Origin: Thermoanaerobaculaceae bacterium
Lineage (GTDB): Bacteria; Acidobacteriota; Thermoanaerobaculia; Thermoanaerobaculales; Thermoanaerobaculaceae
Direction: 5' to 3'
Assembly: GCA_025456225.1 (NCBI GenBank)
Contig: JALOLB010000015.1
Span: forward strand, 1-37,847
Length of the DNA: 37,847 nt
Shown: positions 1 through 7,669 of the stretch, piece by piece
How positions within the stretch are numbered: position 1 is the stretch's first letter
Layout of the letters: every line of letters starts with the position of its first letter
Notes under the pieces: generated by a model
Databases searched by the model: none
What the model was told of the DNA's origin: nothing
The model's input: only the letters and a program-made list of their open reading frames with translations
Program-made: the position numbers and the translations under genes

Positions 1-2
1 CG

Positions 3-275
3 AGGCTCACCATGCTGATGCATGTCCGGTACTTCGACGGCACGACGAGGGTGACCAGGCCCCTGACCCTGGACGTCTCGAGGATCCCTCCCCAGGCGGA
101 GAGGGCCACACCGCTCGATGTCACGGTGCCTGGTGTCGAGGTCAAGGAGGGAGAGGAGCTGGTGCTCCAGCTCGAGGACCAGCCACACCAGGATGTGATG
201 CCGACCTATCCGGAGTACGAGGGCACCGTCAGTTGGGTCCCGACGGCGGCGGCAGCCCGAACCGCGCCTCGATGA
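3..275 (+). CDS. Unknown protein, 5'-partial at window edge
   Basis: The reading frame is open back to the window edge, so the true start is probably outside. The first internal ATG is at 12 and has no clear ribosome binding site. The visible 87 residues alternate hydrophobic and charged residues (VRYFDG, TLDVSRIP, GEELVLQLED), suggesting a small beta-rich fold. I see no signal peptide, membrane segment or catalytic motif and do not recognise the family. The final residues (AAAARTAPR) are low-complexity, and the last 47 bp overlap the 3' end of the convergent gene ending at 229. The end may therefore be an extension past an ancestral stop. The C-terminal tail is the least trustworthy part. 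Confidence 0.5.
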   Translation, partial: RLTMLMHVRYFDGTTRVTRPLTLDVSRIPPQAERATPLDVTVPGVEVKEGEELVLQLEDQPHQDVMPTYPEYEGTVSWVPTAAAARTAPR

Positions 276-489
276 GCGCATCCAGTCGCGGGCGGACCAC
301 GCGATCGAAGGCCTCGCGCTGGTCGGGGAAGAGGCGCAGGACGGCGACCCGTGCCGCATCCACGAGGCGGAGCGCCTCGCAGAACGTCAGGTCCAGGTCC
401 TCCGCCAGCACCTGCGCCGTGACACTGACCATCAGCTCGATGTGTGCGAGCTGCTCGGGCGGCGCGATGCGGTCATCCATGAGCCCCAT
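229..489 (-). CDS. Small conserved-looking unknown protein (86 aa)
   Basis: This 86-residue frame begins at the ATG at 487-489; a second in-frame ATG three codons on (478-480) has a GGGG tract before it and may be the real start. It is embedded in a longer open frame antisense to the phosphatase gene, but only this part reads like protein: amphipathic helices (PEQLAHIELMVSVTAQVLAE, then FCEALRLVDAARVAVLRLFP) ending in a Phe/Arg-rich helix and GLPPPSGPN. The predicted fold is all-alpha, cytosolic, with no signal peptide. It is divergent from the IMPase gene, whose start lies 27 bp away, so the two share an upstream region. I do not recognise the family. It could be a small adaptor or regulator, but nothing in the sequence shows that. 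Confidence 0.6.
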   Translation of the reverse strand: MGLMDDRIAPPEQLAHIELMVSVTAQVLAEDLDLTFCEALRLVDAARVAVLRLFPDQREAFDRVVRPRLDALIEARFGLPPPSGPN

Positions 490-516
490 TCGAGTGGGCA
501 AACCCCCGGGGGGGCC

Positions 517-1341
517 ATGACAATTCCGCCCGGCGCGGCGAGGGAGCTGCTCGCGCTGGCGATCAGCGCCGCGGAGCTCGGCGGTGGCGTGCTGCAGCGC
601 TTCTTCCGGAGGCTTCGGGCCGGCGAGGTGAGCGAGAAGTCCCGCAACGACTTCGTGTCGGCGGCCGACCAGGCCTCCGAGGCTGCCATCGTCAGCTTCC
701 TTCGGGCCCGGGCCCCCGATCTGGGCATGCTGGCCGAGGAGCAGGGGGCATCCGGTGATGCCACGGTCCGGTGGGTTCTCGATCCCCTGGACGGCACCCT
801 CAACTTCGTGAGGGGGTTCCCGCACTTCGCGGTGTCGCTGGCGCTGGTGGCCGAGGGCCGGATCGAGCTCGGTGTCGTCCACGACCCGATGCGAGGCGAG
901 ACGTTCACCGCCGTGCTGGGTGGAGGGGCCTTCTGCAACGGCACCCCTCTCGAGGCGAGCCGACGCGCCGGCCTGGCGGGCGGGTTCGTGACGACGGGGT
1001 TCCCCTACCGGGTGATGCCCTACCTCGACGAGTACCTTGCCGTGTTCCGGGATGCCTTTCTCCTCGCCGGGGCGCTGCGCCGGCCGGGCGCGGCGGCGCT
1101 GGACCTGGCCCACACGGCGGCGGGGATCTTCGACGCCTTCTTCGAGTTCGGTCTCTCGGCCTGGGACATCGCAGCCGGCACCTTGCTGGTCCGGGAGGCG
1201 GGAGGCGTCGTGACCAACCTCGCTGGCGGGGAAGACGTCTTCGCCCACGGCAACATCGTGGCCGGCGGACCCCAGGTGCAGCCCGAGCTGCTGGCGCTGA
1301 TCGCGCCTCACCTTGCCGGCGGCCGCGTCCCGGCACCCTGA
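517..1341 (+). CDS. Inositol monophosphatase family protein
   Basis: This is a Mg2+-dependent sugar phosphatase of the IMPase/SuhB/HisN/CysQ superfamily, 274 residues, which is the normal length. The metal-site motifs are visible: an acidic LAEEQG near residue 80 (equivalent to GEES), WVLDPLDGTLNF near residue 88 (the DPxDGTxNF signature) and SAWDIAAGTLLVREAGG near residue 210 (WDxAAGxxxxxEAGG). The ATG at 517 is preceded by a G-rich tract that can serve as a ribosome binding site; an upstream ATG at 442 would add residues unlike the family. The substrate cannot be told from sequence: myo-inositol-1-phosphate, histidinol phosphate, fructose-1,6-bisphosphate and 3'-phosphoadenosine phosphate are all handled by relatives. 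The protein is cytosolic. It is followed 98 bp later by a small membrane protein gene. Confidence 0.9.
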   Translation: MTIPPGAARELLALAISAAELGGGVLQRFFRRLRAGEVSEKSRNDFVSAADQASEAAIVSFLRARAPDLGMLAEEQGASGDATVRWVLDPLDGTLNFVRGFPHFAVSLALVAEGRIELGVVHDPMRGETFTAVLGGGAFCNGTPLEASRRAGLAGGFVTTGFPYRVMPYLDEYLAVFRDAFLLAGALRRPGAAALDLAHTAAGIFDAFFEFGLSAWDIAAGTLLVREAGGVVTNLAGGEDVFAHGNIVAGGPQVQPELLALIAPHLAGGRVPAP

Positions 1342-1439
1342 ACTTTCACCTGGGGCCGTCCGTATTGGTGAGCGTGGACACTTCCGCCTCGCAATCTGTC
1401 GGAATAGAATCACCCCCGAGTCGTGCTGTGACTGGTCCA

Positions 1440-1667
1440 ATGAAGAGCGTACTTCGCCACGTCGCGGGCTGGGGCTTCCTGTTCCTGGGAGTCGCCGGGC
1501 TTTTCCTCCCTGTCCTCCAGGGGTGGCTGTTCATCGGCCTCGGCGCCCTGCTCCTGTCGCCCGACGTGCTGTTCTTCCGGCGGCTCCTGGAGTGGATCGA
1601 GCGCCGCTCTCCGATGCTCAAGCGTGCCATCCGCACGCTCCAGAAGAAGCTCCGCCTGCATCACTGA
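1440..1667 (+). CDS. Small two-helix membrane protein, PGPGW-like
   Basis: A 75-residue inner-membrane protein. Two hydrophobic helices (WGFLFLGVAGLFLPVLQGW and LFIGLGALLLS) are joined by a tight turn and followed by a strongly basic amphipathic tail rich in Arg and Lys (RRLLEWIERR, KRAIRTLQKKLRLHH). The arrangement of a short first helix, a G-W-L-F-I-G-L-G turn and a cationic tail is like the small PGPGW transmembrane family, although the PGPG signature itself is replaced by VLQG. Family function is unknown. The ATG at 1440 was chosen because the much longer frame open upstream is a shadow of the IMPase gene. Its stop lies just before the palindromic array at 1671. Confidence 0.65.
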   Translation: MKSVLRHVAGWGFLFLGVAGLFLPVLQGWLFIGLGALLLSPDVLFFRRLLEWIERRSPMLKRAIRTLQKKLRLHH

Positions 1668-1670
1668 TCG

Positions 1671-1787
1671 CAGCGGATCAGCGAATCAGCGGATCAGCAC
1701 CTCAGCAGATCGGGCGTCCTGGCAGACCGGTGCCCGCCGGGGGCCGTCTCTGCTGACATGCTGATTCGCTGATGCGCTGAATTGCTG
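1671..1787. repeat. Palindromic 8-mer word array between convergent genes
   Basis: The left arm (1671-1709) is about five tandem copies of an 8-mer of the form CAGCGGAT, variants CAGCGAAT and CAGCACCT. The right arm (1749-1787) is its reverse complement, matching at 32 of 39 positions by my count. The loop is 39 bp. It sits between two convergent genes (stops at 1667 and 1803), so the RNA from either strand can form a long hairpin and it may act as a bidirectional terminator. It is not followed by a T-tract, so simple rho-independent termination is unproven. Related arrays with other words occur at 6628, 8458, 19339, 29116, 34456 and 35150. Confidence 0.85.
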
Positions 1788-1802
1788 GGAGGTGGCTGGG
1801 GG

Positions 1803-2273
1803 TCAGGTGGGTTCAGTGGGTCGAGTCAGGGGAGCGGGGCGTCCGAGGAGGGCCTCGATCTGGGCGCGGCGGGGGACGAGGATCAGCATGCCGAGTGTCG
1901 CGGCCCCCAGGAACAGCCAGAACCAGTCCCGACGGGACGAGACGAAGACGAGGACCAGGCCGAGCACGCCGACAGCCTCCACCTGCGCGAGAGCCACGAC
2001 GAAGGCGGCCTGATGGATGCGCAGCACCGGCTCGACGGCGGCGCTGGCGCCGTCCCGGGTTGCGCGGGCGAGCATGAGCTTGAACACCGGCATCACGGTC
2101 AGGAGGTCGATGGCCGCAACGAGGCCCAGGGCCCAGAGGAGGGGGGCGTGCCGGTCGGCTGGGGCCTCCGCGGGCGCAGGCAGAGCGAACGCCAGGGCGG
2201 CGTAGGTCCCGAGGCTGACGAGAAATGCGACCCACAGGATGCGCAGGGTCCGGAGGTGCTGGTCGATACTCAC
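1803..2273 (-). CDS. Four-helix inner-membrane protein of unknown function
   Basis: A 156-residue integral membrane protein. Four hydrophobic segments are clear: ILWVAFLVSLGTYAALAFAL (about 12-31), LLWALGLVAAIDLLTVMPVF (45-64), an AAFVVALAQVEAVGVLGLVLVFV stretch (89-111) and FWLFLGAATLGMLILV (118-133). A basic tail follows. The GTG at 2271-2273 is chosen because an AGGGGGAG ribosome binding site lies just upstream and the frame further upstream is low-complexity antisense. It lies 64 bp downstream of the sugar dehydrogenase gene on the same strand and may be co-transcribed. I do not recognise a family; there is no catalytic motif. Confidence 0.75.
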   Translation of the reverse strand: MSIDQHLRTLRILWVAFLVSLGTYAALAFALPAPAEAPADRHAPLLWALGLVAAIDLLTVMPVFKLMLARATRDGASAAVEPVLRIHQAAFVVALAQVEAVGVLGLVLVFVSSRRDWFWLFLGAATLGMLILVPRRAQIEALLGRPAPLTRPTEPT

Positions 2274-2337
2274 GGGCTCCCCCTGTCCGCCCAGCCCGGG
2301 CCATCCGGGGGCCGGAGCCGGGCGCGGTGCCAGTCGC

Positions 2338-3282
2338 TCACAGCCCGGACGCGATGGCGTCGACGACGGCGATGGCGGCGGACAGGGCGGCCGTGCCCGC
2401 GGTGCCGTCCACGAAGGCGCCGGCCTCCCCGTGGCAGGCGCGCTGGAACGACAGGTGCTCGGCGGCCAGCGGCTCGGCCTTGTCGAAGGCGATGTCCACT
2501 GGCTCGATCTGCGCCTGGGCGCCACCCCGCACCAGGCGGTAGGACGAGACGGCCTGCTCGGCGTAGTCGATGGAGAAGTAGGCATCAGGCTCGAAGAGGC
2601 GCAGCTTGCGCACCCGCTCCGAGGAGACCCGGCTCGCGGTCAGGTTGGCGACGCACCCGTTGGTGAACTGCACACGGACGTTGCAGAGGTCCACCTTGCC
2701 GGTCAGGACCGGCACCCCGACCGCCCGCACCTCGCGGATCGGGGCGTGCTGGTTGAGTGCCTGCACGATCTGCAGGTCGTGCACCATGAGGTCCACCACC
2801 ACGTCGATGTCGAGGGAGCGCGCGGTGAACGGGGACAGGCGCTGGGCTTCCAGGTAGCGCGGCCGTGGCTGGCGAGCCAGCACCGCCTGCACCGCCGGGT
2901 TGAAGAACTCCACGTGCCCGACTCCCAGCACCACTCCGGCACGCCTGGCCTCCGCCACCATCTGCTCACCTTCGGCCACCGTCGCGGCGATCGGCTTCTC
3001 CACCATGACGTGCCGGCCGGCCCGCAGGCAGGCCAGGGCCAGCTCGCAGTGGGTGACCGTCGGCGAGGCGATGACCACCGCCTGGGACCTCTCGATGGCC
3101 TCCTCGATGCTGGCCAGGGGTGTGGCCCCGTGCTCGCCGCAGACCGTCTCGAGGCGCTGCCGGTCGGGGTCCCAGGCGCCGACGCACGACCAGCCTGGAA
3201 GAGTGCGGGCCAGCCGCACGTGATGCCGGCCCAGGTGGCCGACACCGAGGACACTGACATGGAGGGGGCTCCGCTCGCTCAT
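2338..3282 (-). CDS. Gfo/Idh/MocA oxidoreductase, probable UDP-GlcNAc 3-dehydrogenase (GnnA-like)
   Basis: NAD(P)-dependent sugar dehydrogenase of 314 residues. The N-terminal Rossmann motif GVGHLGRHH lies near residue 13. The family signature EKPIA, with the Lys expected in catalysis, is near residue 91. A GHVEFFNPAV segment and DIDVVVDLMVHDLQIV follow in the substrate-binding domain. The last string is very like GnnA proteins, which oxidise the 3-OH of UDP-GlcNAc so that an aminotransferase (GnnB) can make the 3-amino sugar for amide-linked lipid A. That assignment is from family resemblance; no gnnB, lpxA or lpxB is beside it here, so another sugar substrate is possible. The ATG at 3282 is used; an in-frame GTG at 3301-3303 is an alternative and neither has a strong ribosome binding site. 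Confidence 0.8.
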   Translation of the reverse strand: MSERSPLHVSVLGVGHLGRHHVRLARTLPGWSCVGAWDPDRQRLETVCGEHGATPLASIEEAIERSQAVVIASPTVTHCELALACLRAGRHVMVEKPIAATVAEGEQMVAEARRAGVVLGVGHVEFFNPAVQAVLARQPRPRYLEAQRLSPFTARSLDIDVVVDLMVHDLQIVQALNQHAPIREVRAVGVPVLTGKVDLCNVRVQFTNGCVANLTASRVSSERVRKLRLFEPDAYFSIDYAEQAVSSYRLVRGGAQAQIEPVDIAFDKAEPLAAEHLSFQRACHGEAGAFVDGTAGTAALSAAIAVVDAIASGL

Positions 3283-3364
3283 GGGGAGGGAGCTTAGCGG
3301 CACCGGGGGCCAGCGGCAAGACCGCCCCTGGCCTGCTGGCGGGGAAGGACATCCTGGCTTGCGC

Positions 3365-3370
3365 TATACT
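3365..3370 (+). promoter_or_regulatory. -10 box (TATACT) ahead of the pseudokinase gene
   Basis: TATACT stands out in GC-rich sequence 34 bp before the ATG at 3404, in the context TTGCGCTATACT. No good -35 hexamer is seen 17 bp upstream. A GGAGGA ribosome binding site follows just before the ATG. A similar TATACT occurs before the kinase gene at 12663 and a TGCGCTACCCT variant before the alpha-2-macroglobulin gene. Confidence 0.5.
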
Positions 3371-3403
3371 TCGCCCAGCTTGCGGTGTTGGTAGGAGGAC
3401 AGA

Positions 3404-5689
3404 ATGAGCAGCGTTGCCCGGGCAGGCAAGAAGAGCGGGAAGGGTGCCGGAGTCACGACCTTCTCGTCGGCATTCGCAGTGTTCACTCACATGGAGATCG
3501 GGCAGCCCCTGGACGTGGCGGGCGAGCTGGAGCTGCGGGGGCTCGTGGCCGAAGGCGACCACGGCTGCGTGCTCAAGGTCCTCCACAAGCCCAGCAACAC
3601 GTTACGGGCGCTCAAGATGATGCACCCCGAGCTGGTTGCGACGGACGTCGCCCAGCGGCTCTTCGAGGAGGAGCTGGAGAAGCTGGCCGGGGTGGCCGGC
3701 GAGTTCGCGGTGAAGGTCTTCGACATGGGGCCCGTTGCCGTGCTGGGCCAGGCGCTGCCCTGGTGGGCCGTGGCCATGGAGTGGGTGGAGGGACGGAGCC
3801 TCCGGGACCTCGTCTCGGGCTCCCGCTTCTCGCAGCAGCTCTCGTTCGAGCGCTACGTGGACCGCAGCGGTCAGGACGAGGATGTGAGCGGCTCGGGACT
3901 GGCTCCCGAGGAGGCGCTCCGATTCCTGGAGCAGGCGGCCAACGGCGTGGCGGAGCTGCATCGGGCCGGGCTGTGCCACCTCGACGTGCGTCTCGACCAC
4001 CTCCTGCTGGGCAAGGGCAACGCCGTGCGCCTGGTGGGGTTCGGGCTCGGCCCGGAGCTGCGTCGCAGTGCCCAGGAGCTGCTGGGCGTGCGGTGGCAGA
4101 CCTCGCCCTACGCCGCCCCGGAGCTGCTCCGGGGGGACTGGGCGGTGCTCGGGCCGCGGGCCGACGTCTACCAGCTCGCGCTCCTCGCCTACGAGCTCTT
4201 CCGGGGCACCATCTGCTCGCCCTGGGTCGGCTACGAGGAGCTGTGCGAGAGCGCCGACTTCCTGCCCGCCGCCATGGACGAGCTGTTGCAGGACTGTCTG
4301 GGCGACCCGGAGCACCGTCCGGACGACGCCGACGCGTTCCTGGTGCGCCTGCGCGTGGTCGCGGCGCAGTTCGACGAGAACCAGCGCAAGGGTCGCACCC
4401 GTCCCGACCGCAAGGCCAAGGAGATCTGGCAGCGCGCCCAGGGCATGGCCCAGCGGGACATGCCCCAGTGGAGCTACGTCGCCGGAATGTGCCAGCGCCT
4501 GCTCGAGGAGAAGCCGCACCTGCTGCCGTTCGGCAAGATCCCGGTCAAGCAGGTGGACGAGCTGCTGGCGCAGGCCCAGTCCCACCTGCAGACCCGGAGA
4601 CGGGACATGCTCGACGAGCTGCTGGTCCGCCAGGCGTGGGACCAGGCAGCGGCGTTCCTGGAGAGGCTGGGTGGCGAGGTCGCCACCGACGAGGTGGACG
4701 AGCTCAAGCTGGGCTTGGAGCTCGCCCAGGCGGCACTCCACAAGGGCGACCCGGAGGCCCGCGCCCTGGCCCACCAGCGGATCATGGAGCTCCTCAAGGA
4801 GCCCCGCCTCTCGCCGGCAGTGCGGAACCGGGCGGCCTCGGCCCTCGAGATGCTCATGGCGGAGGGACGCTCCGAGCCCGACGCGCCGGGTGCGACCCTG
4901 CCACCTCCCGTGACGGCGGCGATCCCGGTGGCGCCTCCACTGGAGCCCGTGGTGGTCGTGCCGCCGGTCAGCGTGTCCCAGACCCCGGCGGCCCATGAGC
5001 CGGCCCTGCCGATCCCGGTCATGACCGACATGGGCGTGCTGGCGCCGGTCGAGCGCTTCCAGGTGGAGAGCGCCCACGAGACAACGAGCTGGCGGGTCGT
5101 CGTGGGCCCCGCGGTGCGGTTCGGGCGCGGTTCGTTCGAGGAGTTCGGGAACCACCTGGATCTTCGGCCGACACGTCGAGAAGCCGCTGAGAGCTCCATC
5201 ACCCTGGCGCTGGCCCAGCGGCTCAGCCGTGCTGGCCACATGGAGTTCCGGGTCGCCCCGGAGGGGCTGGAAGCCTTCTGCATGGGAACCCACGGCGCCG
5301 CCATGGACGGTAAGGTGCTCAAGCGGGGCGAGCGGACCGAGCTCGGCGAGGAGGGCCGCTGCCTCCTGGCCCAGGGAGCCGCGGAGTTCGTCTACAAGCT
5401 GTGGCGAGGCCGTGACGGCACGCCTCAGGCGGTGGAGTTCACCTTCACGGCGGGGGTGGGCGCCGGCCGACACGCGGTATGGGTGCTGTCGAGCCTTCCA
5501 CTCCAGGTGTTGGCGGCAGGGACCTCCGCCAAGGCGATCAGCGTCCCGACCCCGCAGGGGTGGATGGTCGAGGCCCGGAGCGAGGGCCTGAGCCTGGAGG
5601 GGCAGGACCTGCCGAGAGGGACGCGCCTGCCGTGGCCCGCGGACGCGGTGGTCGACCTGCCCGAAGGAACCCGCATCGTCCATGGCTGA
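3404..5689 (+). CDS. Kinase-fold protein with FHA-like C-terminus, probable pseudokinase
   Basis: A 761-residue cytosolic protein. Residues about 40-330 align by eye with a Hanks-type Ser/Thr kinase: the beta-3 Lys is present (LRALKMM, Lys71), helix C glutamates follow, and the APE and ADVYQLA motifs are kept (about 238-260). The active site is degraded: HRDxKPxN is HLDVRLDHL (192-199), so Lys and Asn are replaced, and DFG is GFG (212-214), losing the Mg2+-binding Asp. The glycine loop is also reduced. I infer a pseudokinase or a very atypical kinase. Residues 350-490 are helical, 500-545 are a Pro-rich linker, and about 565-665 resemble an FHA phosphothreonine-binding domain (FGR near 575, SRAGHMEF, THGAAMDGKVL). 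It starts after a GGAGGA site and overlaps the next gene by 8 bp, implying coupled expression with the lipoprotein. Confidence 0.85.
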   Translation: MSSVARAGKKSGKGAGVTTFSSAFAVFTHMEIGQPLDVAGELELRGLVAEGDHGCVLKVLHKPSNTLRALKMMHPELVATDVAQRLFEEELEKLAGVAGEFAVKVFDMGPVAVLGQALPWWAVAMEWVEGRSLRDLVSGSRFSQQLSFERYVDRSGQDEDVSGSGLAPEEALRFLEQAANGVAELHRAGLCHLDVRLDHLLLGKGNAVRLVGFGLGPELRRSAQELLGVRWQTSPYAAPELLRGDWAVLGPRADVYQLALLAYELFRGTICSPWVGYEELCESADFLPAAMDELLQDCLGDPEHRPDDADAFLVRLRVVAAQFDENQRKGRTRPDRKAKEIWQRAQGMAQRDMPQWSYVAGMCQRLLEEKPHLLPFGKIPVKQVDELLAQAQSHLQTRRRDMLDELLVRQAWDQAAAFLERLGGEVATDEVDELKLGLELAQAALHKGDPEARALAHQRIMELLKEPRLSPAVRNRAASALEMLMAEGRSEPDAPGATLPPPVTAAIPVAPPLEPVVVVPPVSVSQTPAAHEPALPIPVMTDMGVLAPVERFQVESAHETTSWRVVVGPAVRFGRGSFEEFGNHLDLRPTRREAAESSITLALAQRLSRAGHMEFRVAPEGLEAFCMGTHGAAMDGKVLKRGERTELGEEGRCLLAQGAAEFVYKLWRGRDGTPQAVEFTFTAGVGAGRHAVWVLSSLPLQVLAAGTSAKAISVPTPQGWMVEARSEGLSLEGQDLPRGTRLPWPADAVVDLPEGTRIVHG

Positions 5690-6611
5690 TGCCTTCCCTG
5701 CGCGCCGCCCTCTCGCCGTCCTCCTGGCAGTGGCGCAGGTCGTGCTGGCCCTCGGCGGCTGCGTGTCGGTGAAGACCACGGCCACACGCCCCAGCGAGGG
5801 CCCGGGCGGCGGGCTCGCAGTCAAGGTCTTCTCCGACGACAGCGCGCGCCGCGGAAACCAGGTCGGTCCCATGGGGATCGTCGGGGAGCTGGAGCGCCAG
5901 GACGGCAAGGCCTGGCGCCCGGTCTTCCGCTCGCTGAACCCGAGCTGGGTGGTGGTGGGGCTTCCGCCAGGCTCCTACCGGGTGAGCTTCCGCGCCCGCC
6001 TCACGGATGCCGGTGACGTCGAGAGACTGGAGAAGCCGGTCCAGGAGACCTTCAAGGTGAAGCAGGGGAAGATGACCGACGTCCAGGTCACCCTCTCGCA
6101 CATCTCGCCCGCCCTCGTGGTCATTGCCGTGGTGACCGTGGTCGTCGCGGCCGTCCTGATCGCGGACTACCTCTCCGACCACGACCTCCCCGAGCCGCCA
6201 CTGCCGCCACCGGAGCTCGTTGACGTGGTGTTCCACATCTCCCTGGACCTGGCCACGGCGGCCGCCTGGGGCGGGGTGTGGGATCGCAGTGCACCCACGG
6301 TGACCTCCCACTTCCCGGCTGCAGGGGCGCTGGTCGCCGCGCGCCGGCCCAAGGTGATCTACTGTCTGTCCAAGCCGGTCCAGCCCTCCGAGGTCGAGGC
6401 GCAGGGCGTCTCGGTGCTGGGCGAGAGCTCCGGGCTCATCGAGGGGGTCGTGAGCTACGACACGACCAACTGGTGGGTCGTGTGGACACCCAGCCAGGAC
6501 CTGCCTCCGGGCGACACCTACCACGTGACCATGGCCGGCGACGCCGTCGAGGACCAGGCCGGCAACGAGCCCGGCAGGGCGTTCTCCTTCTCGTTCAAGA
6601 CCGCGCGCTGA
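5682..6611 (+). CDS. Lipoprotein with transmembrane helix and Ig-like C-terminal domain
   Basis: A 309-residue envelope protein. Residues 1-27 form a lipoprotein signal peptide ending in the lipobox LALGGC. Residues about 35-125 form a beta domain with GLPPGSYRVSFRARL, like carboxypeptidase-regulatory or transthyretin-type folds. A strongly hydrophobic helix (ALVVIAVVTVVVAAVLIADYL, about 145-165) follows, then a Pro-rich linker. The C-terminus (about 205-309) reads like a bacterial Ig-like domain of the Big_5/SbsA type (TSHFPAAGAL, RPKVIYCLSKPVQPSEV, YHVTMAGDAVEDQAGNEPG). Having both a lipobox and an internal membrane helix is odd and makes the topology uncertain. The ATG lies inside the last codons of the pseudokinase gene (8-bp overlap), so the two probably work together; the protein may be the envelope partner of the FHA/pseudokinase. 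Confidence 0.7.
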   Translation: MADAFPARRPLAVLLAVAQVVLALGGCVSVKTTATRPSEGPGGGLAVKVFSDDSARRGNQVGPMGIVGELERQDGKAWRPVFRSLNPSWVVVGLPPGSYRVSFRARLTDAGDVERLEKPVQETFKVKQGKMTDVQVTLSHISPALVVIAVVTVVVAAVLIADYLSDHDLPEPPLPPPELVDVVFHISLDLATAAAWGGVWDRSAPTVTSHFPAAGALVAARRPKVIYCLSKPVQPSEVEAQGVSVLGESSGLIEGVVSYDTTNWWVVWTPSQDLPPGDTYHVTMAGDAVEDQAGNEPGRAFSFSFKTAR

Positions 6612-6627
6612 CCGCGCCCCCACCCGG

Positions 6628-6789
6628 GCCTCAGGCCTCAGACCTCAGGGAAGACAGGCCTCAGGCCTCAGACCTCAGGCCTCAGGAACGATAGGAGTGG
6701 CAGGTGAGGGAGGGGGAGCTGAGGCCCGAGGCCTGAGGTCTGGGTGGCTGGGTGGGGGGCTGAGGCCTGTTTGTGCTGAGGCCTGAGGC
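6628..6789. repeat. Palindromic 7-mer word array (GCCTCAG) running into the yitT-like start
   Basis: The left arm (6628-6686) holds seven 7-mers, GCCTCAG or ACCTCAG, in two blocks in the same order (G,G,A then G,G,A,G) separated by GGAAGACAG; this amounts to a 30-bp repeat partly duplicated. After a 32-bp loop the right side (6719-6789) has the reverse-complement words CTGAGGC, CCGAGGC and CTGAGGT in two clusters. The GTG start codon of the next gene (6773) lies inside the right arm, so the hairpin could mask or shape translation initiation. No other function is visible. Confidence 0.85.
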
Positions 6790-7669
6790 CGGGCGGAGGG
6801 GTGGGCCGCGCGGCAAGCTGGGGGTCGCCTTCGACTACGGGCTGATCGTCCTCGGGTCACTGATCGTGGCGGTCGGCACCAACATGTTCTTCGTGCCCAA
6901 CAACGTGGTGTCGGGCGGTGTGGTCGGCGTCTCGATCATCTTCCACCGTGTCCTGCACAGTCCGGTCGGGCTGGTGACGCTCGGGCTCAACCTGCCGCTC
7001 CTCTGGCTGGGCTGGCGGTACGCGGGCGGCATGCGCTTCTTCGTGCGCACCGCGGTGGCAGTGGTCACCATGTCCCTGGCGATCGACCTCACCGCCCCGT
7101 TCATCTCGCCCCCGACCCAGGACCGACTGCTGGTGATCTGCTACGGAGGCTTGCTCGACGGGCTGGGCATGGGCCTGGTGTTCCGGGGACGGGGTACAAC
7201 TGGCGGCACCGACGTGCTGGCGAGGCTGGCTCACCGCTTCCTGGGAATCGGCGTGGGGCAGGCCCTGTTGGGCATCAACGTGATGATCTTCGCGGTGGCC
7301 GCCTTCATCTTTGGGGCGGAAGCCGTGATGGTCGCTCTGGCGCTTGCCTTCGTCTCGGCCCGGGTGCTGGACCTCGTCCAGGAGGGCTTCTCGGCGGCCC
7401 GCGCGGCGGTCATCATCAGCGAGCAGCCCGAGAGGGTGAAGCAGGCGGTGCTGCAACGGCTCGGGCGGGGCGTGACGGTGCTGCACGGGCAGGGCGGCTT
7501 CACGGGGCAGGACCGGCCGGTGCTGTACGTGGTCCTGGCCACCCACGAGGTCGGTAGGCTCAAGCGGTTGGTGGCCGAGGTGGACCGGCACGCATTCGTG
7601 GCGATCACCCCGGCCCAGGAAGTGCTGGGCGAGGGGTTTGCACCCCACGCGGGCGAGGAGGCGGTGTGA
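6773..7669 (+). CDS. YitT-family (DUF161/DUF2179) membrane protein
   Basis: A 298-residue inner-membrane protein with the length and layout of the YitT family. Five to six hydrophobic helices (YGLIVLGSLIVAVGTNMFF, then VPNNVVSGGVVGVSIIFHR, LVTLGLNLPLLWLGW, and so on) come first. A short glycine-rich GTTGGTDVLARL segment (about 142-153) follows, then more helices and a soluble C-terminal DUF2179 domain (about 215-290, ending HAFVAITPAQEVLGEGF). Family members are membrane proteins of uncertain activity, proposed as transporters. The only usable start is GTG 6773, which lies inside the CTGAGGC repeat array, so the first residues (LRPEAG) are repeat-encoded and there is no ribosome binding site. 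A non-standard or repeat-derived start is possible. It is coupled by a 1-bp stop/start overlap to the next gene. Confidence 0.85.
   Translation: MLRPEAGRRGGPRGKLGVAFDYGLIVLGSLIVAVGTNMFFVPNNVVSGGVVGVSIIFHRVLHSPVGLVTLGLNLPLLWLGWRYAGGMRFFVRTAVAVVTMSLAIDLTAPFISPPTQDRLLVICYGGLLDGLGMGLVFRGRGTTGGTDVLARLAHRFLGIGVGQALLGINVMIFAVAAFIFGAEAVMVALALAFVSARVLDLVQEGFSAARAAVIISEQPERVKQAVLQRLGRGVTVLHGQGGFTGQDRPVLYVVLATHEVGRLKRLVAEVDRHAFVAITPAQEVLGEGFAPHAGEEAV

Noticed and set aside
229-1440. A 403-codon minus-strand gene across the IMPase region
   Set aside because: Only the last 86 codons read like protein; the remainder is the shadow of the IMPase gene, which carries clear active-site motifs.
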